Assembly: GCF_000215935.2 (NCBI RefSeq)
Contig: NZ_AFNU02000003.1
Coordinates: 1-64,000, forward strand
Length of the DNA stretch: 64,000 nucleotides
Direction: 5' to 3'
Origin: Haloplasma contractile SSD-17B
Lineage (GTDB): Bacteria; Bacillota_I; Bacilli_A; Haloplasmatales; Haloplasmataceae
A program made the translations under genes and the position numbers. Within the stretch, counting starts at the first letter, position 1; every line of letters begins with the position of its first letter. Below the pieces are notes generated by a model. It saw nothing but the letters and a program-made list of their open reading frames with translations. It did not search any database and was not told the DNA's origin. Below, one piece after another: positions 63,592 through 64,000 of this stretch.

Positions 63592-64000
63592 CTAATCCTG
63601 TACGGGAGCGCTCTCTAGTTTAGACATTGCTCTTACTTCCTTATAGTACAAAATGATTACTTTTGTGATACCAGTGATTGGTACCGCAAGAATTACCCCA
63701 ATTACACCAAATAAACTACCAAACCCCAAGATTGCAGCCAATATCACTAATGGATGCATATCCAATTGCTTACTCATTATAACAGGCTGCAAAATATTTC
63801 CTTCTATAAATTGAAACCCAAAATTGAGCAGTAATATATAATACCATTCCGGATTGTCACCCTTTGCAAGTATTGCGTAAACAATTGGGACAATTGAACT
63901 TACCATCGCACCGATATATGGAATTATATTCGTTAATCCAACAATTATTCCAAAAATAATCGCATATTCAAGTCCGATTAATTTATATCCTAAAGTAGCA
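63592..64000 (-). CDS. AI-2E/PerM family membrane protein (3' part)
   Basis: The gene is open at the right edge, so only the last ~135 residues are visible. They contain ATLGYKLIGLEYAIIFGIIV, GLTNIIPYIGAM, the family motif FGFQFIEGNILQPVIMSKQL, HPLVILAAILGFGSLFGVIG and VILAVPITGITKVIILYYKE. These match the C-terminal half of AI-2E transporter/PerM proteins, which have about eight spans and are linked to autoinducer export or Na+/H+ antiport in different species. An apparent start at 63906 is internal. Confidence 0.85.
   Translation of the reverse strand, partial: ATLGYKLIGLEYAIIFGIIVGLTNIIPYIGAMVSSIVPIVYAILAKGDNPEWYYILLLNFGFQFIEGNILQPVIMSKQLDMHPLVILAAILGFGSLFGVIGVILAVPITGITKVIILYYKEVRAMSKLESAPVQD

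Overview
The window is an AT-rich (roughly one third G+C) segment of a low-GC Gram-positive-type chromosome that uses the standard genetic code: TGA is a stop and Trp is TGG. A T-box, a lysine riboswitch, GGAGG ribosome sites, Rex, YtaF, YuzF-like and YwaF-like proteins, and amino-acid fermentation with [FeFe] hydrogenases all point to an anaerobic or fermentative Bacillota-like organism. A deep-branching Haloplasma-like lineage would fit, but that is inference.

Layout. (1) 1-8.6 kb is accessory. It holds the 5' part of a giant secreted RHS/YD-repeat protein (minus strand, running off the left edge) whose signal peptide is in a different frame, an ApbE flavinyltransferase, and a 41-codon secreted peptide facing a PlcR/Rgg-like HTH-TPR regulator (a candidate peptide quorum-sensing pair). 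(2) 8.6-13.5 kb holds an orphan tmRNA 3' end, RNase Z, a class-V PLP enzyme, a GNAT, and a stretch of decayed genes bounded by two 32-bp direct repeats. (3) 13.5-17.3 kb has a CDF metal transporter and an ABC amino-acid importer behind a T-box whose specifier reads CGC (Arg). (4) 17.4-36.9 kb is one uninterrupted minus-strand catabolic array. Lysine fermentation comes first (kal, kce, kdd, kamA, kamB, kamC, kamD, kamE, crt, hbd and a CoA transferase), then a membrane protein, then histidine degradation (hutH, hutU, ftcD, hutI, fchA). A lysine riboswitch with an overlapping terminator precedes it, arranged like an ON switch. (5) 37-47 kb is mixed: a ParB-like protein, a cysteine desulfidase-family protein, a CHAP protein, an ABC-F protein with a two-uORF attenuation leader, YtaF, a TIM-barrel isomerase-like protein, a YuzF-like protein, a YwaF-like protein, an aldo/keto reductase and a lipoprotein. 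(6) 47.4-53.1 kb is a redox operon: a [2Fe-2S] protein, a PAS-containing [FeFe] hydrogenase-like protein, a SpoIIE-type phosphatase, a second [2Fe-2S] protein, a monomeric [FeFe] hydrogenase and Rex. It starts from a consensus promoter with a Rex-box palindrome just downstream. (7) 53.4-64 kb has an RDD protein, three tandem MacB/FtsX-type ABC proteins, MsrA, TcdA and the 3' part of an AI-2E-family protein.

How it works together. Imported lysine would switch on its own fermentation through the riboswitch, feeding acetoacetate and crotonyl-CoA into butyrate formation. Histidine is degraded to glutamate and one-carbon folate by the neighbouring genes. The reducing equivalents link to the Rex-controlled hydrogenase operon. 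Several control elements are fully legible: consensus promoters, T-box, lysine riboswitch, Rex box, attenuation leader and a possible Shine-Dalgarno-masking hairpin.
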